Assembly: GCF_007289895.1 (NCBI RefSeq)
Contig: NZ_CP041660.1
Location: forward strand, 248,001 to 312,000
Source: Catenovulum sediminis
GTDB lineage: Bacteria > Pseudomonadota > Gammaproteobacteria > Enterobacterales > Alteromonadaceae
Length of the DNA: 64,000 nt
Reading direction: 5' to 3'
The notes under the pieces: generated by a model
Told to the model about the DNA's origin: nothing
Databases searched by the model: none
What the model saw: only the letters and a program-made list of their open reading frames with translations
Part shown: positions 28,019 to 37,600 of the stretch, piece after piece
Numbering within the stretch: position 1 is the stretch's first letter
Layout: every line of letters begins with the position of its first letter
Position numbers and translations under genes: made by a program

Positions 28019-28675
28019 CTATTTAAATTCAGTTAATTGGTAGCGTTTACTGAGGTTATCCCAGTGGTCTAAACGCTCAGAACTGCCAACAAGTTGCCCT
28101 TTTCCTTTTTGTTTATTAAGCCACAGTTGTTGACCATTAAAAGAGAAAATGGGGATTAAATCTCTTCGTTTTATCGCCGGTTTAATCTCGCCGTCTAAGT
28201 TGTCTAATATCAAAGGCATGGATTTTGGAGTTTCATAGTAAGCTAATACCATATGAAATTGATTTAACCTGACTGCTTTTACGTAGGTTAGGCGCAATTT
28301 GTCTATCGGCACGCCTAACTCTAATAAAGTAAAATATTTGGCGATTGTAAAGTCTTCGCAGTCTCCGCCTTTGCGCCCAATAAATTCTAGTGGGGTGGCC
28401 CAGTAGTCTTCTTGTTTCCACATGATTTGGTCGTCAACAAAATCAAATAAATTGAAAAAAAGATTGACTTTTTTCAATTTATCTTTGTCTGACAGATGTT
28501 GGTTATTCTCTACAATATTGCGCCATGCATTAGCTCGTTTGCCGGCATCTTCGCCGTATTTTTGCACAACGTGTTGTATTAATTTGGCCGTATTGAGCTG
28601 CTCAGCAGCCCATACTGATATGAGGGTTAGAATGATAAAGCTGGCGGTAATTAATTTACCAGCCAAGCGCTTCAT
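28019..28675 (-). CDS. lapG: LapG periplasmic cysteine protease (BTLCP family)
   Basis: 218 residues with an N-terminal signal (MKRLAGKLITASFIILTLIS, then VWA). The bacterial transglutaminase-like protease triad is intact: Cys106 (GGDCEDF), His141 (FHMVLAYY) and Asp158 (LDNLDG). An adjacent acidic run fits the calcium site known in LapG. It should cut LapA at its TAAG site and free the adhesin from the cell. The start overlaps the end of the OmpA-like gene by 20 nt. Confidence 0.93.
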   Translation of the reverse strand: MKRLAGKLITASFIILTLISVWAAEQLNTAKLIQHVVQKYGEDAGKRANAWRNIVENNQHLSDKDKLKKVNLFFNLFDFVDDQIMWKQEDYWATPLEFIGRKGGDCEDFTIAKYFTLLELGVPIDKLRLTYVKAVRLNQFHMVLAYYETPKSMPLILDNLDGEIKPAIKRRDLIPIFSFNGQQLWLNKQKGKGQLVGSSERLDHWDNLSKRYQLTEFK

Positions 28676-29684
28676 AATTGTCAGAATTTTCAGTTTCCAT
28701 TTCGCTGTTTTGCGCTTCCATAATGTAGATGTGCCACTTGAGTTCTGCTTCGGTGACTAAACTTTGTGCTACAAGTTCGACTCTTCCGTCGTCATCATTT
28801 TGCGTATTTGCTTGTGCACTTTCCTGATAAATCATTTCAACTCTACGATTTAATCTTTGCGCTTCTTCTGTTTCATCAATCACCAAAGGCATTTCTTCGC
28901 CCATTGCTGTTGCGTCGATTGCGTCTTTCTGAATTTGGTATTTTGCGGTTAAGTAGCCAATGAGTGCTTGTGAGCGTTGCTCGCTTAATGCTTGGTTGTA
29001 GTCATTTTCGCCGTGCATTGATGCGTGACCACTCAGATATAATTTACCTGTGCCCTTGCTTTTATATGCGTTTATAAACTCGCTTATTTTTTGCTGATCT
29101 AGCGCGTTTAACTTGGCACTGTCATTGTCAAAATAGACAATGAATACTTTGTCACTGGGCGTTTCTACCGTATTTTCTGCACTGATGGTTTTTAATGTTT
29201 CACCTGCTTGTTGTATTGATATTTTGCTAAATAAATTCGGGTATTCTTTTTGAATAAGTGACAATATTAACTGGCTTCTTTGGATGTAGTGAACATTATT
29301 TTTCTGCTCGTTTTTTATCACGATTGACCATTTGTAATCTGGGTTTAAGCTTGATAAAAAGTCATGTGCAGCACTGAGTGAAACCTCACCCCATTTCGCT
29401 TCTTGATACTGAAAATATAAGCGGGTCTGATGTTCTTTTAAGTTATCTACCAGTGTTGAGCAACCATAGTTGTCTACTTGGTGCCCGACTTTAGTGTCAG
29501 CACACATTTCGCGTGCTTTTATCACGCCGTCTAAATCACTGTCGTTTAGTCGTTGGTAACTGGATTTAGAGATGTTTTGCCATTCAGGCCGATCTCTATA
29601 GGATTCAAGATTTAATACACTGCATGCATTTAAAACAATAAACAGGCTTGATGTAGCAATTAATTTTAGTAGCTTAGTTTGCAT
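28656..29684 (-). CDS. OmpA-family lipoprotein of the Lap/Bpf locus
   Basis: 342 residues. Lipoprotein signal ending LNAC (Cys near residue 21). The C-terminal OmpA-like peptidoglycan-binding domain has VYFDNDSAKLNALDQQKISEF, LYLSGHASMHGENDYNQALSEQRSQALIGYL and RLNRRVEMIY. The middle (DLDGVIKAREMCADT, YGCSTL) resembles the short TSP3-like calcium stretch before many OmpA domains. Shewanella bpf loci have an OmpA-domain gene in this same position as I recall. Its role there is unclear; it may tie the exporter to the cell wall. Overlaps lapE by 11 nt. Confidence 0.88.
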   Translation of the reverse strand: MQTKLLKLIATSSLFIVLNACSVLNLESYRDRPEWQNISKSSYQRLNDSDLDGVIKAREMCADTKVGHQVDNYGCSTLVDNLKEHQTRLYFQYQEAKWGEVSLSAAHDFLSSLNPDYKWSIVIKNEQKNNVHYIQRSQLILSLIQKEYPNLFSKISIQQAGETLKTISAENTVETPSDKVFIVYFDNDSAKLNALDQQKISEFINAYKSKGTGKLYLSGHASMHGENDYNQALSEQRSQALIGYLTAKYQIQKDAIDATAMGEEMPLVIDETEEAQRLNRRVEMIYQESAQANTQNDDDGRVELVAQSLVTEAELKWHIYIMEAQNSEMETENSDNYEALGW

Positions 29685-31008
29685 TTCGCGCGACCTGCCA
29701 ATACTCTTGAGGGTTTATTTCCAGTGCTTCTAATAAGCGCCCCATTGCGTTTAATACACGATATTGTGCCGTTATATAGGATGCTTCGGCATTGACATAA
29801 GATTTTCTGGCTTCAAATAGTTCGTTTTCAGTATCCAGTAAGTCGAGCAAAGTTCTGCGCCCCAAATCAAATTGCTTTTTATATGCTTGTTGCGTAATGT
29901 AACTTTGCTCTACATGAATTCGCAAAAATTCTAGCTGTTGCTGTATTGAGGTCATCGCATTCCAAGATAATTTGGCCCCTTCTAATACTTGCCTCTCGGC
30001 TTGGTGACGAATTTCTTTTGCTTGTTCTATTTGATATGCAGCGTTGAGCTCTGCGTGCCGGTCTGTTCCGCCTCGAAACAGGTTATAAGTTACTACGATA
30101 TCTGCTCGGGTTTCATCACGAAATGCATTGTCTGATCCTCGGTCATCCACTTTTGATTTTGATACTTCAAATGTAACTCGCGGATAATAGGCCGCTTTTG
30201 CGGTTTTCAACTGAGCCTGTGTTGCTGCTATATCTGCTTTTGCTAGATAAAGCGTTGGGTGTTGTTCTTTTGATTGATTTAACAAATCACCCAAGCTAGT
30301 AGGTATTTTTACTTGATTGACTTTAGGTACAATAATTTCATCTGCAGACTCGCCAATAATTGCTTTGTATTGCGCTAAGACGTCTTGCAAATTATTTTCT
30401 GCAGCAAGCGCGCTGGCATGTGCTCGGGCCAGTCGCCCTGACGCTTGCGACAATTCTGAATTAGAGCCTAACCCACTATCTGCTCGCATTTTTATTTGTT
30501 CATATATTTCCTGATGTGAAGCCAGGTTTTTCTCTGCCAGCGTTTTTAATTGCCGTTCCCGATATACTGCTAAATATGCAGATACTGCATCTAATGCTTT
30601 ATTTTCAGCCGTTTCTTTTAGCGCATAATATTCAGAGCGCATTTCCTGTTCGGTGCGCTTAACTTCATTGCGGGTAAAAAAGCCATCGAATAAGACTTGC
30701 TCTAAACTGATACTATATTCAATTGGTTTTGTTTGTTCATCTTCAATACCGGCTCGTGATTCTGGTGTGTTTTGCCTACCCTGCCCAATATTTGCGCGGG
30801 CATTTATATTTGGATACCAAGCACCTTTACTACCTTTATGTTGGTGGTAAGCAGAGCGATATCTATTGTAAGCGGCTTTTAGTTCTGGATTCGTATTAAA
30901 AGCCGTTGCTACAGCTTCTTCAACCGACTTTGCATAACTAACAGAAAAACTGATAATCCAAATATTGATAGCCAACAAAATATGTGTGCGCATATTCAAT
31001 TTTTTCAA
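29674..31008 (-). CDS. lapE: TolC-family outer-membrane channel of the adhesin exporter (LapE/AggA)
   Basis: 444 residues with a signal peptide (HILLAINIWIISFSVSYA). Two TolC-type repeats of long amphipathic helices are visible: SVEEAVATAFNTNPELKAAYNRYRS starts the first and LYLAKADIAATQAQLKTAKAAYYP the second. I choose the TTG at 31008 because GGGGAAG lies 8 nt before it; the first ATG (30993) is 23 nt away from that site. It would form the outer-membrane tunnel with LapB and LapC. Confidence 0.9.
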   Translation of the reverse strand: MKKLNMRTHILLAINIWIISFSVSYAKSVEEAVATAFNTNPELKAAYNRYRSAYHQHKGSKGAWYPNINARANIGQGRQNTPESRAGIEDEQTKPIEYSISLEQVLFDGFFTRNEVKRTEQEMRSEYYALKETAENKALDAVSAYLAVYRERQLKTLAEKNLASHQEIYEQIKMRADSGLGSNSELSQASGRLARAHASALAAENNLQDVLAQYKAIIGESADEIIVPKVNQVKIPTSLGDLLNQSKEQHPTLYLAKADIAATQAQLKTAKAAYYPRVTFEVSKSKVDDRGSDNAFRDETRADIVVTYNLFRGGTDRHAELNAAYQIEQAKEIRHQAERQVLEGAKLSWNAMTSIQQQLEFLRIHVEQSYITQQAYKKQFDLGRRTLLDLLDTENELFEARKSYVNAEASYITAQYRVLNAMGRLLEALEINPQEYWQVARNAN

Positions 31009-31047
31009 TTGTGACGCTTCCCCAATTCTTTTTTTTGCATTTAATTA

Positions 31048-32415
31048 TTATCTTTCGCGCATTGCATTTTGCTTAGCCCTAACGATTGGCTTAAGTATAT
31101 AATCTAACACGGTTTTCTTACCAGTTAAAACATCAACTGTTGCTGTCATTCCCGGAATTATAGGTAATGGGTTGTCTTTGCTATCGTAATAACTATCTTC
31201 TGTTCGTACCCTGATGAGATAAAAGCTGTTTTCTTTCTCATCTTGTATAGTATCGGCACTGATATGCTCTACTGTACCTTTTAATCCACCATAAATCGCG
31301 AAGTCATATGCGGTTAATTTTATCACGGCAGGCAAGCCCGGTCGCAAAAATGCGATATCTTTAGGTAAAATTTTTGCTTCTACTAATAAACTATCCGCCA
31401 TCGGTACTATTTCTAACAAATCCATACCTGGCTGTATTACACCGCCAATCGTATTAATGTTAATAGTTTTAATAGTACCTTTGACAGGTGAATAAACGCT
31501 CGTTCGTGTTAACCTGTCTTGCGATGATACCAAAGCCTCGTCTAGTGATGAAAGTTCTGTTTCAGCTTTCGATAGCTCTTTTTGCACTTCACTTCTGAAT
31601 TTAAGAATAACTTCTTTTCGTTTATTTAGCGATTCTTCTATTTCTGCACGAATTTTAGGCTTGAGTAATCTATTGCTTTCAAGCTCTCCTTTTACATCAT
31701 TCGCTGCGCGTTCTAGTTTAATAAGTTCAACTTCTGAAACCACGCCTCTGTTTGCCAATGGACGGGTTAAATCCAATTCTTTTCTGACTAAGTTGTAGCT
31801 TCTTTCGGCATGATCTATTTTTGACTCTAATTCAGCGAGTTGTTGTTTTTTCTGTGTAACTTGCTGTTCTAGTATGCTCACCTGATTTTCTAAATTTCTA
31901 ATTCGCTCGTTATATAGTGCTTTTTGCCTGCTAACGACTTCGGGGTTGGTTTGCATAATATCGCCAAATTGCAATACTTTGACCTGAACGGCATATTGAT
32001 TACTTAAGCCACTTTCAACTTGGATACTTTCAAGCTCAGTTCTTAGGCGAATAATTTCAGCTCGCAAGCTATAGGCTAACGCTTCTTGTTCTCGGTACTC
32101 TGATAAAAATCGTGTTTCATCGATACTAATGAGTTTTTCGCCTGCTTCTACTACATCACCTTCTTTTACAAAAATTTCTTTTAGTATCCCACCTTCTAAA
32201 TTCTGAATGACTTGCACTTGTTGCGAGGGTATCACTTTGCCAAGGCCAACTGTGACTTCATCCAGCTTTGCAAATGCCGCCCAAACAATAATGGTTGTTA
32301 TAAACAATGCAACAATGTAAATGACTCTGCGGCTGGCATTGGGTGTCTTAGTTAAAAGTGCTGCGTTTAAGTTGTTAATATATGGGATTTCTGATTCTGG
32401 TATTTTTTTTGTCAT
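31048..32415 (-). CDS. lapC: HlyD-family membrane fusion protein of the adhesin exporter (LapC)
   Basis: 455 residues. Short cytoplasmic N-terminus, one membrane helix (VIYIVALFITTIIVWAAF, about 32-50), a lipoyl half-motif (IQNLEGGILKEIFVKEGDVVEAGEKL), long coiled coil (about 150-300), the second lipoyl half (YSPVKGTIKTININTIGGVI) and the C-terminal beta domain ending PGMTATVDVLTGKKTVLDYI, the usual HlyD family signature. It bridges LapB and LapE. Five nt separate it from lapB. Confidence 0.93.
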   Translation of the reverse strand: MTKKIPESEIPYINNLNAALLTKTPNASRRVIYIVALFITTIIVWAAFAKLDEVTVGLGKVIPSQQVQVIQNLEGGILKEIFVKEGDVVEAGEKLISIDETRFLSEYREQEALAYSLRAEIIRLRTELESIQVESGLSNQYAVQVKVLQFGDIMQTNPEVVSRQKALYNERIRNLENQVSILEQQVTQKKQQLAELESKIDHAERSYNLVRKELDLTRPLANRGVVSEVELIKLERAANDVKGELESNRLLKPKIRAEIEESLNKRKEVILKFRSEVQKELSKAETELSSLDEALVSSQDRLTRTSVYSPVKGTIKTININTIGGVIQPGMDLLEIVPMADSLLVEAKILPKDIAFLRPGLPAVIKLTAYDFAIYGGLKGTVEHISADTIQDEKENSFYLIRVRTEDSYYDSKDNPLPIIPGMTATVDVLTGKKTVLDYILKPIVRAKQNAMRER

Positions 32416-32420
32416 TGCAT

Positions 32421-34577
32421 TTATGCCTGTGGGTATTTAACTTGCCCGCATCTGAGCTGCTGTAAAACCTGATCGCGTGCACCATCTGCAACTATTTGTC
32501 CGCGTTCCATCACAATAACCCGGTCAACCAATTCCAACATAGATATTTTGTGTGTTATTAAAATAAATGTTTTATCTTGTGCTAATACGGCTAACTTTTG
32601 CTTCACTTGTTGTTCTGAGTAATTATCCATGTTTGAGGTTGGTTCATCCAAAATCAGTACTGGCGGGTTGAATAATAATGCACGAGCCAGCGCTACAGCC
32701 TGCCTCTGCCCGCCTGATAAATACGCACCTTTTTCGCCGACTTGCCTGTCTAGCCCATCTGGGTCAACATTGGTAAAACTGGTCACGCCTGCAAGGCGCG
32801 CTGCTCTTAATATTCGTTCATCTTCGACATGCGGTACACCCAGTGTAATGTTGTCTCGGATAGAGCCATAGAATAGGTTAATATCTTGCGGTAAACAGCC
32901 AATTTTTGTTCGTAAATCGGCAGGACTTATTTGGTTGATATCAATTCCATCTAAGCGGATGGCTCCGTCTTTTGCCTGATAAAAACCTAACAAAAGCTTT
33001 TCTATAGTCGATTTACCAGCACCAATTCTTCCAATGATTGCAACTTTTTCTTTCTCTTTGATGTTAAAACTGATGTTTTTAAGCACTTTGTTGTCGGCTT
33101 CTGGATAAGCAAATGAAACTTGGTTAAATTCTATGTTGCCGTCAAAATAGGGTCTGTGAAGGTATTTTTCTAATGATTCATCCGGCAGTTGCATAATGTC
33201 ATCAAGCGTTTTTAATGCTGATTCTGCTTGATTGTATCGCGTTGCCAATAAAGAGATTTGTGTAAATGGCTGCATCACTCGATTGCTCAACATCACCGCG
33301 GCAATCAAAGCCCCCATGCTAATATCGCCTTCGCTAATTAAAAATACACCGACGACAACAACCAGAACGGAAGCCAATTGTGTCAAAAAGCCGCTCACTG
33401 AGCCGACTGTAGTCGCCAGCTTTTTAATGCCGATATTCCAACTTGAGATATTGCCGATAAGCTCTTCCCATTTTTGTTGGAATTGACTTTCTGCGCTATT
33501 AAGTTTTAGTGTTTCTATACCACTTAATGTTTCAATTAAGTGTGCATTTTTCATTGTGCTGTATCGACTGCCTTCTTCGACGAGTTGCCGCATTTTGTGT
33601 TTTATCCATGCTGAATAAGTCAGCATTATGATAATCGCAACAATTGGAACTATCGCGATAGGGCCTGCAATTAATGCGACAACCGTGATAATAATTATTG
33701 AAAATGGTATATCAATCAATGTGGCTATGGTCGCTGAAGTAATAAAGTCTCGTATTGAATCGAACTCTTGAATATTTCTAGCAAATGCACCGACAGATTG
33801 TGGTCTTGATGCCATGTTCATGCGTAGGGTTTTTTCAAATAATCTGCTGGATAGAATAACGTCAGATTTTTTGGCTGCCAGATCTAATAAATAGGAACGT
33901 GTCTGCTTTAGTATAAAATCAAAAACCATAACGATAATCATACCTATGGTCAGTACCCATAAGGTATCAATGGCAGAGTTAGGTACGACTCTATCGTACA
34001 CATTCATAACAAATAATGGTGTGCTGACCGCAAATAGATTGATGAAAAACGCAGCGATTAACGCGTCTTTATAAATAGGAAGATTATCTTTTAAGGTGCT
34101 CCAAAACCAATGCCCTTTGTTTGTTTTTAGAACTTCTGGCGATCTTTCGTCAAACCTGTAGCGCTTTTTAACCAGAAAGCAAAAACCGGTATAAATCTCT
34201 GCGAGCTCTTGCAGCGGTATTTCATCAAAGCCATCGGTTAGTTCAGGCCATGCTATTTTTGCTGTGTCTCCGTCAATTGATATTAAGGTACAGTTTCTAT
34301 TCTCAGTTAGTAATAGTATGCACGGCAGTAGTAACTTAGAAATGTTTTCTAGGCTTTTTTTTACCAATTTTGCATCTAACCCTGCTCGACTGGCAGCTCT
34401 GGGTAATAGCTCTGGCGTTAATTTACCATCAATGAGCGGTAAACCGGCTCCCATTACTTGAGCTGAAAACGGGGTACCATGATATTTACTTAAAAAAGCC
34501 AAACTCCCTAACAAGGGATCTGTATGTTCAGCGGCTAATTGCAGCGATTCTTGTAATCGGTCTCTTTGCTCAGACAT
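32421..34577 (-). CDS. lapB: Type I secretion ABC transporter with C39-like domain (LapB)
   Basis: 718 residues. N-terminal C39-like domain (about 10-130) in which the position of the peptidase cysteine is not Cys (LLGSLAFLSKYHG), so it should recognise but not cut the substrate. Six-helix permease (about 165-450), then the ATPase with Walker A GRIGAGKST, signature LSGGQRQAVALARAL and Walker B PVLILDEPTS. It energises export of LapA. The gene follows lapA after a 57-nt gap that holds a 9-bp hairpin. Confidence 0.94.
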   Translation of the reverse strand: MSEQRDRLQESLQLAAEHTDPLLGSLAFLSKYHGTPFSAQVMGAGLPLIDGKLTPELLPRAASRAGLDAKLVKKSLENISKLLLPCILLLTENRNCTLISIDGDTAKIAWPELTDGFDEIPLQELAEIYTGFCFLVKKRYRFDERSPEVLKTNKGHWFWSTLKDNLPIYKDALIAAFFINLFAVSTPLFVMNVYDRVVPNSAIDTLWVLTIGMIIVMVFDFILKQTRSYLLDLAAKKSDVILSSRLFEKTLRMNMASRPQSVGAFARNIQEFDSIRDFITSATIATLIDIPFSIIIITVVALIAGPIAIVPIVAIIIMLTYSAWIKHKMRQLVEEGSRYSTMKNAHLIETLSGIETLKLNSAESQFQQKWEELIGNISSWNIGIKKLATTVGSVSGFLTQLASVLVVVVGVFLISEGDISMGALIAAVMLSNRVMQPFTQISLLATRYNQAESALKTLDDIMQLPDESLEKYLHRPYFDGNIEFNQVSFAYPEADNKVLKNISFNIKEKEKVAIIGRIGAGKSTIEKLLLGFYQAKDGAIRLDGIDINQISPADLRTKIGCLPQDINLFYGSIRDNITLGVPHVEDERILRAARLAGVTSFTNVDPDGLDRQVGEKGAYLSGGQRQAVALARALLFNPPVLILDEPTSNMDNYSEQQVKQKLAVLAQDKTFILITHKISMLELVDRVIVMERGQIVADGARDQVLQQLRCGQVKYPQA

Positions 34578-34606
34578 AGTTATATTTATTTTTTTCTTAT
34601 GTTGTA

Positions 34607-34628
34607 CGGGCTAACATGTGTTAGCCCG
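34607..34628 (-). promoter_or_regulatory. Hairpin between lapA and lapB
   Basis: CGGGCTAAC and GTTAGCCCG are perfectly complementary with a 4-nt loop, starting 6 nt past the lapA stop. On the mRNA strand it is followed by TACAACATAAG, not by U's, so it is not a standard terminator. It may protect the 3' end of the long lapA message or mark a processing point. On the other strand it is followed by GATTTTATT. Confidence 0.65.
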
Positions 34629-34634
34629 ATTTTA

Positions 34635-37600
34635 TTAGTTGTCCGTATTTAATTGATTATCTTCCATCAATTTGCGGATGATGTCTGCATCTGTACCAGT
34701 GGTACCTGCACTGAGATCTGTATTTTCCAACACGATTTTCATATCTGTTTTATTTTCGTCGTTTTCATCTTCGGCGAATTCACCCTCTTTTGACACTGAG
34801 ATAACAGTATCACCATCGACCACTTCGAAATTCAGATATGCATCCAGATTGCTATCATTTTCACCTTCTAACAAGTCTGATAAATCCAGTACATCTCCTT
34901 GTTGGTTCACTTCCCCTGTTATCGCACGTTCTGTCACTTCGAAATCAGAGATATAGTCGGTTGCTACAGTTGGATTATTGCTTATGTTTGAGAAACCCAG
35001 TTCTTGGTCATCGCCAGCCAGCCACACAAACATATCGCTTCCACTGCCACCCGTCATATAGTCGCCGTTGTAAAGACTACCTGCTAATGATGAATCGCCA
35101 TTACCATTGCTACCACCTATAATGATATCATCACCACTACCACCGGTTATTTGATCTGCACCTTTACCACCAACCAGTACAGCACCTTCTGCTGCATTGT
35201 ATGCGGTGTAACCTGCAGCTGTAACTTGGCCTATACCACTGTAAAAATCAAACCCTGCATTTTGCAACTCTGTCGCATTGAAAGTGTGTAACCCATTCAA
35301 TGCATCTGCATCGGCTGGATCTTTATACGATCCAGCTTGAGTAACAGTATATCCCCACCACGCGACCGCAATGATGTCGTCACCGCCAAAACCATACACA
35401 GGTTGACCTGTCAGTTCAGGCAATGTATCCGTTTTACCATTGATATCGATACTGAGTGTCGCGGTAGAAACATCCCCGTCGTTATCTTTAATAAGATAGG
35501 TAAATGTTTCTACTAACTTTTCGCCATTATTCAATGCCTGAACCGCGGCATTTGAATTGTCTAGTACGTAATTGTATGTACCATTTGCATTCATCACTAA
35601 AGAACCATACAAACCTGTGATATTAGTTCCGACGTTTCCTTCTTGGACAACACCTACACCTTGCTTAACTCCGGCTACTGGCTGACTAACATCAAAGCTT
35701 ATGTCATCATTGTCCAGAACATTACCAGCAACTTGTATTTGGCTTATATCACTGGCTAGTGTTCCGTTTAACTCATTAATAGATGTCGTATCGTCAAGCG
35801 CTTCAGGCACAGATTCAGCCGATGTCGCCGGGAATTGAGTTCTAACAATTAAATCTGATGAAACGCTATCACCATCTGCGTCTGCGACTTTTATGGTAAA
35901 GCTTTCAGTTAACAGCCATTCAGTGCCTTGGTTTTGTATCGATATTTTGCTCCATGCTGGGTTTTCTGCATTTGCATTTTCTTTGTTCGTAAATGGCACT
36001 TGGTAGTCGTAATTGCCGGTTGCGAAATTAAAAGTTAATGTTCCGCCATTTTGAGTATCTACTTCTAATACGCTGTTTTCTACGTCGGCATGTGTAGCTG
36101 TATATTCAACCCCATCAACCGTTATTGATTCAATTTCACCTGGGCTGTCTGCACCATAATCTATTACTCCAATATTGCCTTGAGAAGCCTGCACCGCACC
36201 CGATGAACCACTTGTAATTGTTGCAAGCATGGCCTGAGCCAGTCCTATCGCTGTAGTCACTGATACCACGTTATCTGCTGCAACAAAATTACCACTTTCA
36301 TCTTTTATCGTTTGCGTTGGCGCTCCAACCATATTGAGATATTCGTAAGTGACCGAGTTACCTATACCGATCACTTCAACATCAATATTGTTTTCTTCTA
36401 TAAAATTCTTCCAAGTCGCTTGGTAGTTTGTTATAGCTGAAATATTATCTTGACCTTCACCCGAACCATACGGATTACCATCCGATATAAAGTACACTTT
36501 TGTTGGGGCTTCTTGCGGCACTGAGTAACCATCTACCAAGGCTTTTAACGGATCATCATAGTCTGTGACGCCCGAAGCATTTAAATTGTTTAATGAATTA
36601 ATTGCAGACTCTGTGTTTGTCCAACCTTGCTCTGTCGCATTTGATGAGAATGGGATTAGTTTTACTGATACATTTCCCATCGCTGAGTAGGTATTTAATA
36701 ATTGTTCGATACCGTCTATAGAGGCTGCGAGGCCCGTTGTACCATCGAATGCGTCATCCATCGAACCTGAGATATCCAGCACAATTACGATATTGTGATC
36801 CAATAACTCAAATTTAGATATTGCTGGCTGGCTGATTGTTAAGCTTGGTGTGTCGTCAACAATATTCACATTTAAAGTTTCATTCGCAGTTTGCAACAAT
36901 GAGTTTGTTACTTGAATGCTTATGCTTTCAGTGATACTGCTCCCATTACCATGATCAACAGCGTTGTTAAGTTGATAACTATAACCCACTTCACCGGTTA
37001 AAGCGTTGTATGAGTTTAATGTTATTTGCCCGTTATCTGTTTCTATAACTATCGGCTGAATTAATACTGAAGCTAACTGAGCGGCACTGACGTTTGTGCC
37101 AGCAACAGACAGACTCGATAACGCAGCTTCGGATGATATTGTAAAGGTGCCCGTTGCAATTTGACTGTTACTTTGATCGGTTAACCCTTGCTCGTTAACC
37201 GTGATGTGACCGACATCTTCGCTATTTTCATCGTTTACGTTAATATCTGGGCCTTGTGGTAATTCTACTTGAATTGTTTCCGGCAATGTGAGTGACTCGT
37301 AATTACCACCGGTGTAGCTTTGCACGCCTATATTAAAGGTGTTTCCTTGATTAATTAACGGTACAGATATATTAATTTCTTTTTCTGTTTCACCAGCAGA
37401 AATTGTCACTTGCGCACCATTGGTTAATGTTAAATTCAAGTCACTTTCTGGTGCATTATCAAGGGTTAGCGTCAGTGTAATATTGCCTTGTGCAAAGTTT
37501 CCAGTATCTACTTTAAGCGTCAATTGAGTCACATCTTGATCATCAGTTACTGTCGTGGTAACAGAGCTGGAGCCGACCACTAGGTTTTCGAAGTTACCGC

